64,000 bases of DNA from Eisenbergiella porci (GTDB lineage: Bacteria > Bacillota > Clostridia > Lachnospirales > Lachnospiraceae). The notes below the pieces were generated by a model, which did not search any database, was not told where the DNA came from, and saw only the letters and a program-made list of their open reading frames with translations. The stretch is from NCBI RefSeq assembly GCF_009696275.1, contig NZ_VUMI01000006.1, positions 117,003-181,002 of the forward strand, read 5' to 3'. Made by a program: the position numbers and the translations under genes. The stretch's first letter is position 1, and each line of letters begins with the position of its first letter. Shown here piece after piece: positions 24,839-33,317 of this stretch.

Positions 24839-25870
24839 ATGATTGGTACGGAATTGCTTAAAGGGCAGGGACTGGGTAATCAGTTGTTCTGCTATGTAAC
24901 GACCAGATGTATCGCAATGAAGCAGGGAAGGGATTTTTCGATTTTGGGAAGTGACACACTGGCCAATAATATCCACAGTTCCTGCGGGCTTTATTTTATG
25001 GATTTGGATTTCGGTGTTAAGGCCGGAAAAGAAGATTTTACAGGAGTTTATGCAGAGAGGGATGATCGGATCTTTACCGGCAGCTCCCGCCATGATATGA
25101 CGCATGGCTGCTATGTCACGGCTGCGGATGAAGAGATGTTCCATGTAAAGGATAATATGCTCTTGTTTGGAAATATGCAGGCAGAGGAATATTATATTGC
25201 CTATCGTGACCAAATTAAGCAGTGGCTTAAAGTAAAGCCGGAATATGACTGCTATGAATTCAGCAGGGATAACCTGTGTATTCTTCATCTGCGTTGTTCT
25301 GACTATATGGATTCGCCGGAACTGTATTTGCGTAAAAGATACTGGCTTGACGGTATGAAGAATATGCGCAGGATAAATCCGGATATGGAGTTTATGATCA
25401 TAACGAATGATGTGAAGGAGGCTAATAAATTCCTCCCCGGAGTACCTGCATATAATTTTGATCTTGCAAAGGATTATTCCATTCTAAAAAATGCGAAGTA
25501 TCTTCTGCTGGCAAACTCTTCTTTTGCATATTTTCCTGCATTTACCAGTGATACGGTGCAATATATTATTGCGCCCAAATATTGGGCGAGACATAATGTA
25601 TCGGATGGCTATTGGGCAAGTGAGCAGAATATTTATTCCGGCTGGCATTATATGGATCGCAGGGGAAGAGTCTTTTCTGATGAAGAGTGCAGGGTAGAAC
25701 TGGAAGCCTATAAAGATAAATCGCCCAGATACAAAAAGCTGAATATGCGTCCGGGAAAGGTGAGAACCTTTTTTTATACAATACAAAGTAAATGCATTTA
25801 TACCAACGCAAGAGTCCGGAAGATTTCCAGGGGAGTTATGCGCAGGCTGAAGGCATTGAAAGGCAGGTAG
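24839..25870 (+). CDS. GT11-like (fucosyltransferase-fold) glycosyltransferase, divergent
   Basis: 343 residues from ATG 24839, preceded by AAAGGAAG at 7 nt; ATG 24806 upstream has no such site. The GT11 landmarks are present in altered form: KGQGLGNQLFCYV (~10), CILHLRCSDYM (~155) where the usual RRGDY reads RCSDY, MIITNDV (~195), and YLLLANSSFAYFPAF (~222-236). The loss of the second Arg in the GDP-fucose motif raises doubt about fucose as donor. It could be a fucosyltransferase of different specificity or use another GDP-sugar. The DUF5672 gene follows directly. Confidence 0.75.
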   Translation: MIGTELLKGQGLGNQLFCYVTTRCIAMKQGRDFSILGSDTLANNIHSSCGLYFMDLDFGVKAGKEDFTGVYAERDDRIFTGSSRHDMTHGCYVTAADEEMFHVKDNMLLFGNMQAEEYYIAYRDQIKQWLKVKPEYDCYEFSRDNLCILHLRCSDYMDSPELYLRKRYWLDGMKNMRRINPDMEFMIITNDVKEANKFLPGVPAYNFDLAKDYSILKNAKYLLLANSSFAYFPAFTSDTVQYIIAPKYWARHNVSDGYWASEQNIYSGWHYMDRRGRVFSDEECRVELEAYKDKSPRYKKLNMRPGKVRTFFYTIQSKCIYTNARVRKISRGVMRRLKALKGR

Positions 25871-25878
25871 AATCGGCG

Positions 25879-26655
25879 ATGAGTACAGAAAATAAAGAAC
25901 CCAGGAGCTACCGCAATGCCCAGGGCAAGCTGGTCCTCCCGCAGGTTACCCTCTGCGCCATGACCAGCGTTAATGTCAGGGAAACCCTGAAAGCAATGGA
26001 ATACAGCTGCCGTGGCATTGAGTTTGCCGATGCGGTGATTATTACGGATAAAAAGCCGTGTTTCCTGCCCAAAGGAATCCGGTACAGCCATATTGACCGG
26101 CTGGGAAATATCGATGCATTCAATTACAAAACCGTCTATGATATGGGAGACTATATTCATACGGATTTTGCCCTGCTGGTGCACTACGATGGCTTTGTGG
26201 TGCATCCGGAAATGTGGCGGGATGAATTCCTGGACTATGACTACATCGGTTCGCCCTGGCCGCTGCCAAAGCCGGGCGATGACACTACCTACCGGGATAT
26301 TTATGGCAATATTTGCCGTGTGGGCAACAGCGTGGGAATACGCAGCAAGAGGCTGATGGATTATCCGAAAAAGGCCGGTATTCCCTGGGTAGGGGAAAAG
26401 GGATATTTTAATGAGGACGGCTTTATCTGCTGTAAAATCCGCCATCTTCTTGAGGCGGAGGGAATGCGGATCGCGCCGATGGAGGTGGCGAAATACTTCG
26501 GGCACGAAAATATGATTCCGGAAATTGAAGGGATCACTCCCTTTGTTTTTCATAAATGGTATGGGACCAATGCGGGTTATCCTGATTTCAGGAAAAAGCA
26601 TACGGTTCTGAACTCCTTAAGAAGGCTGCATGGCAGGCTGAAGGGAGGAAATTAA
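25879..26655 (+). CDS. DUF5672 family protein (putative glycosyltransferase)
   Basis: About 258 residues from ATG 25879, 8 nt after the previous stop; the longer upstream frame overlaps the previous gene and is rejected. Core DUF5672 features are VTLCAMTSVNVRETLKAME (~20), the FALLVHYDGFVVHPEMW block (~98-114), DYIGSPWPL (~120) and GNSVGIRSKRLM (~145). The family is found in fungi and bacteria and resembles GT-A enzymes, with HYDGF in the place of a DxD site. It lies between a GT11-like and a GT17 gene, so a transferase role fits. Biochemical function is not established. Confidence 0.75.
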   Translation: MSTENKEPRSYRNAQGKLVLPQVTLCAMTSVNVRETLKAMEYSCRGIEFADAVIITDKKPCFLPKGIRYSHIDRLGNIDAFNYKTVYDMGDYIHTDFALLVHYDGFVVHPEMWRDEFLDYDYIGSPWPLPKPGDDTTYRDIYGNICRVGNSVGIRSKRLMDYPKKAGIPWVGEKGYFNEDGFICCKIRHLLEAEGMRIAPMEVAKYFGHENMIPEIEGITPFVFHKWYGTNAGYPDFRKKHTVLNSLRRLHGRLKGGN

Positions 26656-26656
26656 A

Positions 26657-27628
26657 ATGGTATATGATTGTTTCCAGTTTTTTAATGAACTGGATATTCT
26701 GAAGCTGCGGCTTCATATTATGAACCCGGTGGTGGACAGGTTTGTCATCAGCGAGGCCACGGAAACCTTTTCCGGGAACCCAAAGCCGCTGTATTATGAG
26801 GAAAACAAGGAAATGTTCGCGGAGTTTGCGGACAAAATCATTCATGTGGTGGTGGATGATACGCCGCCGGGCTATACCCATGACAGGGATACCTTCCAGA
26901 AAAATGCGGTGGGCAGGGGACTGAAGGACTGTACGGATGAGGATATTATCATTTTCAGTGATCTGGACGAAATCCCCAATCCGGAGAAAATTAAGGAAAT
27001 CCTGCAGAATTTTGACAGGACGAAAATCTATCATTTTGCCCAGAGGCTGTTCTATTGTTATCTGAACATGGAAGAGGTGTCCGGCAATCTGCTCTCCTAT
27101 GCAGGAGAATTCCCGGAAGCGGAACGATCCAAAGACGGGATTCCCGGCAGAAAAAAATGGATTGGCTCCAAGATGTGTAGCTATTCGCTTTTAAAGGAGC
27201 AGAAGCTCCAGTTGGGCGAGCTGCGTTTTCCGGAAAGAAAGGCCTGCGGCATCCGCGTGGAGGACGGCGGCTGGCATTTTGGCTATATGGGCGGCCACGG
27301 GGAAAAGGACGTAAAAAAACGTGTGGCGGAAAAGGTCCGCAGCGCGGCGCATCAGGAATATAACAAAGCGGAGGTCCTTTCCGATGTGGCGGACAGAATT
27401 AAGGATGGAAAGGACATTTTCGGCAGAAATGCGTCCTTTGTCCAGGTTGAGATAGACAAAACCTTTCCGGAATATCTGCGGGAGAATCAGGAGGAGTATT
27501 CCTTTCTGATTCTGAAGGAAGAACCACCGGTTAAAAAGGGGCTGCGCCACATGCTTGGCGGAATACGCAGGTTTATTTTCAGGACAGGCCATTTGGCGAA
27601 ACGTGTTTTGCGGAAAATCAAGGGTTGA
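26657..27628 (+). CDS. Glycosyltransferase family 17 (beta-1,4-N-acetylglucosaminyltransferase-like)
   Basis: 323 residues. Starts MVYDCFQFFNELDILKLRL, the family opening, with RFVISEATETFSG (~32-44), the metal-site block IIIFSDLDEIPNP (~97-109) and GWHFGYMGG (~198). GT17 is best known from the vertebrate bisecting GlcNAc-transferase MGAT3; bacterial members occur in capsule clusters. It is soluble here, without the animal membrane anchor. It starts within 2 nt of the DUF5672 stop and overlaps the ribosome site of the next GT2, so the block is tightly coupled. The donor is likely UDP-GlcNAc or a related sugar, by family. Confidence 0.88.
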   Translation: MVYDCFQFFNELDILKLRLHIMNPVVDRFVISEATETFSGNPKPLYYEENKEMFAEFADKIIHVVVDDTPPGYTHDRDTFQKNAVGRGLKDCTDEDIIIFSDLDEIPNPEKIKEILQNFDRTKIYHFAQRLFYCYLNMEEVSGNLLSYAGEFPEAERSKDGIPGRKKWIGSKMCSYSLLKEQKLQLGELRFPERKACGIRVEDGGWHFGYMGGHGEKDVKKRVAEKVRSAAHQEYNKAEVLSDVADRIKDGKDIFGRNASFVQVEIDKTFPEYLRENQEEYSFLILKEEPPVKKGLRHMLGGIRRFIFRTGHLAKRVLRKIKG

Positions 27629-27654
27629 AAAAATACGGAACGGGAGGAAGGACG

Positions 27655-28611
27655 ATGGACATACCTAAAGTTTCCATATGCATCCCTGCTTATAATAATG
27701 CGGCAGAGGTAAAGAGGCTTCTGGAATCCATCCGTATGCAGACCTTCCGGGACCTGGAAATCATATTGACGGATGATTCCACCAATGAGGAGATTGCGGA
27801 GCTGGTTAAAAGTTCCGGGTGGGAAGATATCCGCTATATCCATAATGAAAAACCTTTGGGACACATTTTCAACTGGAATAAAAGTCTGTCAGAAGCGCAG
27901 GGAGAATATATAAAAATCATGTTCAGCGATGACTGGTTTACTGCTCCTGACAGCCTGGAAAAGATGGTTTCCCTGCTGGATCGGGCGCCGGAGGCTTCTT
28001 TGGCATTCTGCGGAACGATGCAGGTGATGCTGCCGGAGGGCGGACAGGCTGCGAAAGGCGAACCGGAGGGTGGCAGCGGGCGGCCAGTGAAAAAAGCTTA
28101 CGCCAGGGCGGCGGCGGATTGGTACACGGACAGGCTGGCGGCGGATTACCGGAACCTGTTTCTGGGAAATGAAATCGGCGCTCCCAGCGCGACCCTTTAC
28201 CGGGCCTGCGGGGCAATGTTTGATGAGAAGAGCAACTGGGCCTCCGATATGTTTCTGTACTTTGAAATACTCAGCAGGAATCCCCGTTTCGTCTGTACGC
28301 AGGAGCCTCTGATTTCCATCGGGATCCATGAGGCGCAGTATACCGGGATGTTTGAAGAGAAGGATTTGCGTAAATTTAATGATACGCTTTACATGTATGA
28401 AAAATATCAGCTCAGGGAAAGCCAGGCCTGCAGGGAATATATGTTAAGGCAGATACTGAAATTCAGGCAGGGCTGGGAAACTGCCGGACGGTGTGGGATT
28501 TCCCGCGGTGAATATTTGAAACAGGGGATATCCTGGTTCTGGGAAAATACGGTGCTGGGATATTGGAATGGGGCGATGCATAAGCTGGGGATCCGGAAAA
28601 TAGAAGGGTGA
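27655..28611 (+). CDS. Glycosyltransferase family 2
   Basis: 318 residues; ATG 27655 lies after GGGAGGAAGG, better than the upstream in-frame ATG at 27625 that overlaps the GT17 gene. GT-A features: VSICIPAYNNAAEVKRLL (~5-22), LTDDSTNEE (~38) and IMFSDDWF (~92), the last at the metal position. A Gly/Pro-rich loop (~125-140) interrupts the domain. It follows GT17 and precedes the polymerase gene with ~48 bp between. The sugar specificity cannot be read. Confidence 0.87.
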   Translation: MDIPKVSICIPAYNNAAEVKRLLESIRMQTFRDLEIILTDDSTNEEIAELVKSSGWEDIRYIHNEKPLGHIFNWNKSLSEAQGEYIKIMFSDDWFTAPDSLEKMVSLLDRAPEASLAFCGTMQVMLPEGGQAAKGEPEGGSGRPVKKAYARAAADWYTDRLAADYRNLFLGNEIGAPSATLYRACGAMFDEKSNWASDMFLYFEILSRNPRFVCTQEPLISIGIHEAQYTGMFEEKDLRKFNDTLYMYEKYQLRESQACREYMLRQILKFRQGWETAGRCGISRGEYLKQGISWFWENTVLGYWNGAMHKLGIRKIEG

Positions 28612-28658
28612 CAGATACCATTTTAGCATATAGGGAACCAGTTCCCAGGGAGAAATGA

Positions 28659-29876
28659 ATGGACAAGGAAAAATGTACGGAGGATTGGCCGTACCAGTTG
28701 GGACAGATATTATTTTATATCGGACTGGTACTGGAGTTTCTGATTGTTATTGCGGACAAAAGTGCATACATCAATCCATGGGAGGGGCAGCTGTTTCGTA
28801 TAACCTTCCTGCTTTTTCTGGGCAAAATCTGCCTTACCCGTTATTCATTCAGGGAATGGCTGTGGATGCTGTTTTTTCTTATAATTGCCGGAACCTGTTA
28901 TTTGTTTTCGGGACGGGATGAAGCAGTCAGGCTGGTGGTTTTCTGCGCTTCCTTCAAAAATGTGGATTTACGCAAGTCTTTACAGTTGGCTTTTTTCGTC
29001 ACACTGTCGGGCTGCCTGCTTCTTGTATTGCTGGCTTTAACAGGTATTTTCGGCCAGATGTATATTGTGGATGCAGGGGACAGGGGAATAAGGTATACCT
29101 TCGGGCTGGGGCATCCTAACGCCTTCTTCTGCATGTTCTGGGTACTGGTTACGCTGGGGATATATCTGTACTGGAGGAAGATGAAGCTATGGATGTATGG
29201 CCTGCTTCTTGCTGCTGGCCTCATTTTATTTCTGCCGACGGATTCCAGGACAGGGGTATTAATTCTTGTTTTTACACTTGCCTTTTCCCTGTTTCTTACT
29301 TATGGCAGGAAGGCTCGGGACAGTAAATGGCTTTATATTGCCGGCATTCTGCTTTTCTTTGGCTGTGTGGGACTGTCCATATGGATTGCCTGTTATGAGC
29401 CGTATGAGGGGCCTTTTTATCCATATGACCGTTTTTTTACCGGACGTATTACAAGCATGAATACCCTGGAGGGCGGAGGAGGAATACTGCGCAACTGGCG
29501 CCTTTTCTCCCGGCCGGAAAACATCAAGTATTTCGATATGGGCTATGTGCGCCTGTTCTATTGGTATGGAATCATCCCCGGCGCGCTTTATGTGCTTCTG
29601 TACGCAATGCTGATGTGGCAGTGCTATAAAAAGAAGAATTATATGGGCTTCATGATGGTGCTCAGCTTTGCGTTGTACACCATGCTGGAAGCGCATTTTA
29701 TTTCCGTATATCTGGGCAGAAACTATGCCCTGTTTCTGTTGGGGGCTTACTGGAGTGATATGCTCTGCTTCCGGAAGCCGCCTGCAGAGGGGATGCAGGA
29801 TATACAGGAGGAATACTGGTGGCAGGGCTGGCGTTTTCTGGGACGGAAAGAAACGTCCGGGGAACCGGGCTGTTAA
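28659..29876 (+). CDS. Wzy-like O-antigen polymerase membrane protein
   Basis: 405 residues, about ten hydrophobic segments and a large extracytoplasmic loop (~245-290) ahead of the last helices. The central motif RYTFGLGHPNAF (~146-157) occurs in Wzy-type polymerases of Firmicutes and is matched by LGYPHPN in the second such protein at 42725. Family role: joining lipid-linked repeat units on the outer face of the membrane. ATG 28659 is 6 nt after GGGAG; ATG 28655 in another frame is too close. Wzy proteins have little sequence conservation, so the call rests on topology, the motif and position. Confidence 0.75.
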   Translation: MDKEKCTEDWPYQLGQILFYIGLVLEFLIVIADKSAYINPWEGQLFRITFLLFLGKICLTRYSFREWLWMLFFLIIAGTCYLFSGRDEAVRLVVFCASFKNVDLRKSLQLAFFVTLSGCLLLVLLALTGIFGQMYIVDAGDRGIRYTFGLGHPNAFFCMFWVLVTLGIYLYWRKMKLWMYGLLLAAGLILFLPTDSRTGVLILVFTLAFSLFLTYGRKARDSKWLYIAGILLFFGCVGLSIWIACYEPYEGPFYPYDRFFTGRITSMNTLEGGGGILRNWRLFSRPENIKYFDMGYVRLFYWYGIIPGALYVLLYAMLMWQCYKKKNYMGFMMVLSFALYTMLEAHFISVYLGRNYALFLLGAYWSDMLCFRKPPAEGMQDIQEEYWWQGWRFLGRKETSGEPGC

Positions 29877-29900
29877 AAAGAAGCGTGAGAGGTATAGGGA

Positions 29901-31010
29901 ATGAGGTTGGTAATTGACTGCTTCAAGCTGGTAAAGGGAAAAGGAAAAAGTATTGGTATTTACAACCTGGCACAGAATCTGGCCCAGCATCTGACTGAGA
30001 CGAACCAGAACGGAGAACGCTGCGAGGAAATCATTGTGCTGGGGAACGAATATAACCGGAAGGATTTTGATATACCCGGCATTCGTTTCGTTCAGATGAA
30101 AGGAAACCCGCTGAACAAGCTGACCTGCATCGTATGGGAGCTTTTTATTGTTCCGTTTCAGGCGCGTAAATATAAGGCAGACAGAATCCTTTTTCCCAGG
30201 GGATACCGTCCGCTGTTTTACAGAGGAAAGGATACGGTTATTATCCACGATCTGATCCCCTTCTTTTATGATAAATATTTTCCCGGCGTATTAAACCGGG
30301 TGGAAAATGCCTACATCATGAGCCGGCTGAAAGCTTCCATGAAGCATGCGGATCGGATTATAACGATTTCTGAATTTTCACGCAGAGAGATTGATGCCAT
30401 GTGTCCGGGCAGCGGGAAAAGGGTCAGGGTTATTTACAATGGATTGAATGAAGTAAAATGTTCCCGAGATAAATGTGCCCTGATTCCGGAGGAACCTTAT
30501 ATTTATGCAGCCGCCTCAGGGCTTCCTCACAAAAATGCGGCGGGGGTGCTGAAAACCTATGATGCCTATTATCATCAGACACAGCATCCTGCCAGGCTGA
30601 TAGTGGTGGGAATCCCCAATACAGATGGCTATGAGATCAGCAGTGAGGCGGCGTCCCATGTGACCTGCTATAAATATATTGAACGTTCAGAGGATATGCA
30701 CAGCCTTTTGGCCGGTGCAAGGGTTTTCCTGTTCCTTTCCCTGATAGAGGGATTTGGATTCCCTTCGCTGGAGGCCATGCAGCTGGGGGTGCCGGTAGTC
30801 TGCTCCGACAGGACGGCATTGGCTGAGGTGGTGGGAGATGCCGGCCTTCTCACAGATCCGGATAACTATGCTCAGAGCGTAAAATGCCTGAACCGGGTTC
30901 TGACGGAGGAAGAACTCAGACAGCAGCTGATAAAAAAAGGTTATGAGAATGTGAAGCGGTTCGGCTGGGACAGCCGCATTACGGCATACTGGGAGGAACT
31001 GACCAGGTGA
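29901..31010 (+). CDS. Glycosyltransferase family 4
   Basis: 369 residues, GT-B. N-terminal GKGKSIGIYNLAQNLAQ (~14-30); a TVIIHDLIPF strand (~113); donor side YIYAAASGLPHKNAAG (~200) and the EX7E motif in IEGFGFPSLE (~283) followed by AMQLGVPVVCSD. This is the WbpY/mannosyl-type GT4 pattern, with GFGFPSLE instead of GLPNVLLE. Its stop overlaps the GTG start of the next GT2 (GTGA), so they are coupled. Acts on a lipid-linked acceptor in the cytoplasm. Confidence 0.9.
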   Translation: MRLVIDCFKLVKGKGKSIGIYNLAQNLAQHLTETNQNGERCEEIIVLGNEYNRKDFDIPGIRFVQMKGNPLNKLTCIVWELFIVPFQARKYKADRILFPRGYRPLFYRGKDTVIIHDLIPFFYDKYFPGVLNRVENAYIMSRLKASMKHADRIITISEFSRREIDAMCPGSGKRVRVIYNGLNEVKCSRDKCALIPEEPYIYAAASGLPHKNAAGVLKTYDAYYHQTQHPARLIVVGIPNTDGYEISSEAASHVTCYKYIERSEDMHSLLAGARVFLFLSLIEGFGFPSLEAMQLGVPVVCSDRTALAEVVGDAGLLTDPDNYAQSVKCLNRVLTEEELRQQLIKKGYENVKRFGWDSRITAYWEELTR

Positions 31011-32098
31011 GGGCTAAAATTTCGGTGATCATACCTGTTTATAATGCCTCCGGGCTTCTGCCCGACTGCCTGCAGAGCATTGCTTTGCAGACCTGGACTG
31101 ATCTGGAGGTGCTGCTGGTAGACGACGGATCCACGGATGACAGCGCCGGCATCTGCCGAAGCTTTTGTGAAAAGGACAGCCGCTTCCGGCTGCTCCAGAA
31201 AGAAAACGGCGGCGTATCCTCTGCAAGAAACCTGGGGCTGAAAGAGGCCTCCGGTGACTATATTGCCTTCGTGGATGCGGATGACTGGCTGTGCCCGGGA
31301 ATGCTGGAGCATCAGGCAGATTGCTTGGAAAAAGACGGCAGCGATATGGCTATGTGCGGTTTTCAGGAGGCAGGGGAAGCGGAACGGAAGCAGTTTCGCA
31401 GGGACTGTGGGGCAGGAGAGAGCACACAGCTTCTGAAGAGACAGGATAAAAAGCCTCCGGATAAAGAAAAAGCGGATAAGGAAAGACCAGACGGAGAAGC
31501 GGCGGGTATGGAAGAAACATATCCGGAGCACATCTCCATGCCGGTGGAAGCCTATGTGGCGGAATACCTTCTGGCCGGAAATACCCGATGCTGGAGTATT
31601 CTTTTTCGAAAAGAAATACTTCAGGAGGTGCGTTTTCAGGAAGGGCTGACAATCGGGGAGGATTTGCTGTTCCTCATAGACCTGCTCCCTGCATTGAAGA
31701 GGGTTTCCCTGATAAAGACAAGGGAATACTGTTACTATATCAATGATGATGGCGCCATGTTTTCAGGATTTAAGCCTGCATACATGGATCAGATAACCTG
31801 CTGGCAGCAGGCCCGGGAAAAAATAAAGCTTTTGTATCCGGATTATACGGCAAAAGCGGATATCAGCCTTTTTCAGGCGGCGCTTCTTACGGCCGGAAAG
31901 CTGGCACTGCTCCCGGCAGAGGAAAGAAGGGCGATGGCTAATTATACAGAAGTATGCCGTAAAGCCGCCAGAGAGGCAGTCCGGGACCGGATGGTAAGAA
32001 GAGGACTTCCGGCGGGGTATCAGCTGAAGGGACTTTTGTTTCTTTTAGCGCCGCCTTTGTATCTGGGGCTGTACCACCATTGGAAAGGGCGCCGGTAA
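31007..32098 (+). CDS. Glycosyltransferase family 2 with charged insert
   Basis: 363 residues from GTG 31007, which overlaps the previous stop and follows GGGAGGAA. GT-A motifs: ISVIIPVYNASGLLPDCL (~5), VDDGSTDDS (~37), NGGVSSARNLG (~66) and FVDADDWL (~86). Unusually, residues ~140-172 form a Lys/Asp/Glu/Pro-rich stretch (repeating KP.DKEKADKERPDGE-like units) that other GT2 genes here lack; it looks like a flexible insertion between the catalytic core and the C-terminal region. The role is transfer of one sugar to the repeat unit. Confidence 0.86.
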   Translation: MRAKISVIIPVYNASGLLPDCLQSIALQTWTDLEVLLVDDGSTDDSAGICRSFCEKDSRFRLLQKENGGVSSARNLGLKEASGDYIAFVDADDWLCPGMLEHQADCLEKDGSDMAMCGFQEAGEAERKQFRRDCGAGESTQLLKRQDKKPPDKEKADKERPDGEAAGMEETYPEHISMPVEAYVAEYLLAGNTRCWSILFRKEILQEVRFQEGLTIGEDLLFLIDLLPALKRVSLIKTREYCYYINDDGAMFSGFKPAYMDQITCWQQAREKIKLLYPDYTAKADISLFQAALLTAGKLALLPAEERRAMANYTEVCRKAAREAVRDRMVRRGLPAGYQLKGLLFLLAPPLYLGLYHHWKGRR

Positions 32099-32134
32099 GC
32101 CGGATTTTTATCAAAACAGGAAGGTGAGACTCCG

Positions 32135-33304
32135 TTGAAAAAAGATAAAATTGTTCTGTATATGCACGCAGGAAGCGGAAATCATGGATGCGAAGCAATT
32201 GCCAATACCGTATGCAAAATGCTGTCCAAGCCTGCAATCATCGTAACCAACAGCGCTGCGGAGGATGAAAGGTATTCTCTGAAAGGTTTATGTACGCTGA
32301 TTGAGGAAAAGAAAATCAGGGAAAATTTTTTCATTCATGTATATTATTATCTGAAGGAACGTTATTTTCATGATCCGGAGGCTGCGCTGCGCTATCGGTT
32401 CAAAGAGGTGTGCGGCAGGAACCTGCGGGCGCTGAACATCTCCATCGGCGGCGATAATTATTGCTATGATCTTCTTTTAAAGGATTTAAAGCTGGCCAAC
32501 CAGATGTTCAACAGTCAGGGGGCGAAAACGGTCCTGCTTGGCTGTTCCATAGAACCGGAGCTGCTGGCTGAACCTGATATTATCGATGATATGCGGCGCT
32601 ACAGCAGCATCATAGCACGGGAGTCCATTACCTGGCAGGCATTGCAGGATGCAGGGCTGAAGGACAATACCTACCTTGTACCGGATCCTGCATTTCTTCT
32701 TGAAACAGTAAAAAAGCCTTTGCCGGAGAATTTTACGGAGGGCGGCATGGTAGGGCTGAATGTGAGTCCGCTGGTAGTTGAAAATGAAGCGGTGCCGGGG
32801 ATTACCATGGAAAATTACAGGGCGCTAATCCGGCATATTCTTGATACCACGCAGATGAATGTGGCGCTGATTCCCCATGTGGTCTGGAAAAACAATGATG
32901 ACAGAACGGTTTTAAAACGACTGTATGAAGACTTTAAGGAAACCGGACGAATAGTTCTCATTGAGGACTGCGGCTGCGAGGAACTGAAGGGCTATATCGC
33001 CAGGTGCCGTTTTTTTATAGGAGCCAGAACCCATGCCACGATAGCGGCCTATTCATCGCTGGTTCCCACCCTGGTGGTAGGGTACTCGGTAAAAGCCAGG
33101 GGAATTGCCAAGGATCTGTTCGGCACCTGGGAGGATTATGTGCTTCCGGTGCAGAGCCTGCGTCAGGAGGGGGAACTGATTGAGGGCTTCGAATGGCTTA
33201 AAAACCAGGAACAGTTTGTAAAAACACGGTTGGAAAAGGTTATGCCGGCTTATCTGGAACGCGCCAGGCAAATGGGAAAAATACTTGGAAGACTGGCAGA
33301 ATGA
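32135..33304 (+). CDS. Polysaccharide pyruvyl transferase family protein
   Basis: 389 residues, TTG start behind AGGAAGGTGAG. The opening LYMHAGSGNHGCEAIANTV (~8-26) and ISIGGDNYCYD (~100) are the N-terminal landmarks of the CsaB/WcaK/GumL pyruvyltransferase fold; C-terminal features include FFIGARTHATIAAYSS (~287-302) with the conserved RTH. The family transfers pyruvate from phosphoenolpyruvate to make ketals on sugars. It would add acidic groups to this glycan. It overlaps the following gene's upstream frame by a few codons. The family also contains other transferases, so the donor is inferred. Confidence 0.85.
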   Translation: MKKDKIVLYMHAGSGNHGCEAIANTVCKMLSKPAIIVTNSAAEDERYSLKGLCTLIEEKKIRENFFIHVYYYLKERYFHDPEAALRYRFKEVCGRNLRALNISIGGDNYCYDLLLKDLKLANQMFNSQGAKTVLLGCSIEPELLAEPDIIDDMRRYSSIIARESITWQALQDAGLKDNTYLVPDPAFLLETVKKPLPENFTEGGMVGLNVSPLVVENEAVPGITMENYRALIRHILDTTQMNVALIPHVVWKNNDDRTVLKRLYEDFKETGRIVLIEDCGCEELKGYIARCRFFIGARTHATIAAYSSLVPTLVVGYSVKARGIAKDLFGTWEDYVLPVQSLRQEGELIEGFEWLKNQEQFVKTRLEKVMPAYLERARQMGKILGRLAE

Positions 33305-33317
33305 GGGGATTAACTGT

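Noticed and set aside
23750..25288. 512-codon minus-strand ORF
   Set aside because: Spans the ABC flippase, a spacer and the GT11-like gene on the other strand; it has no recognisable domain.
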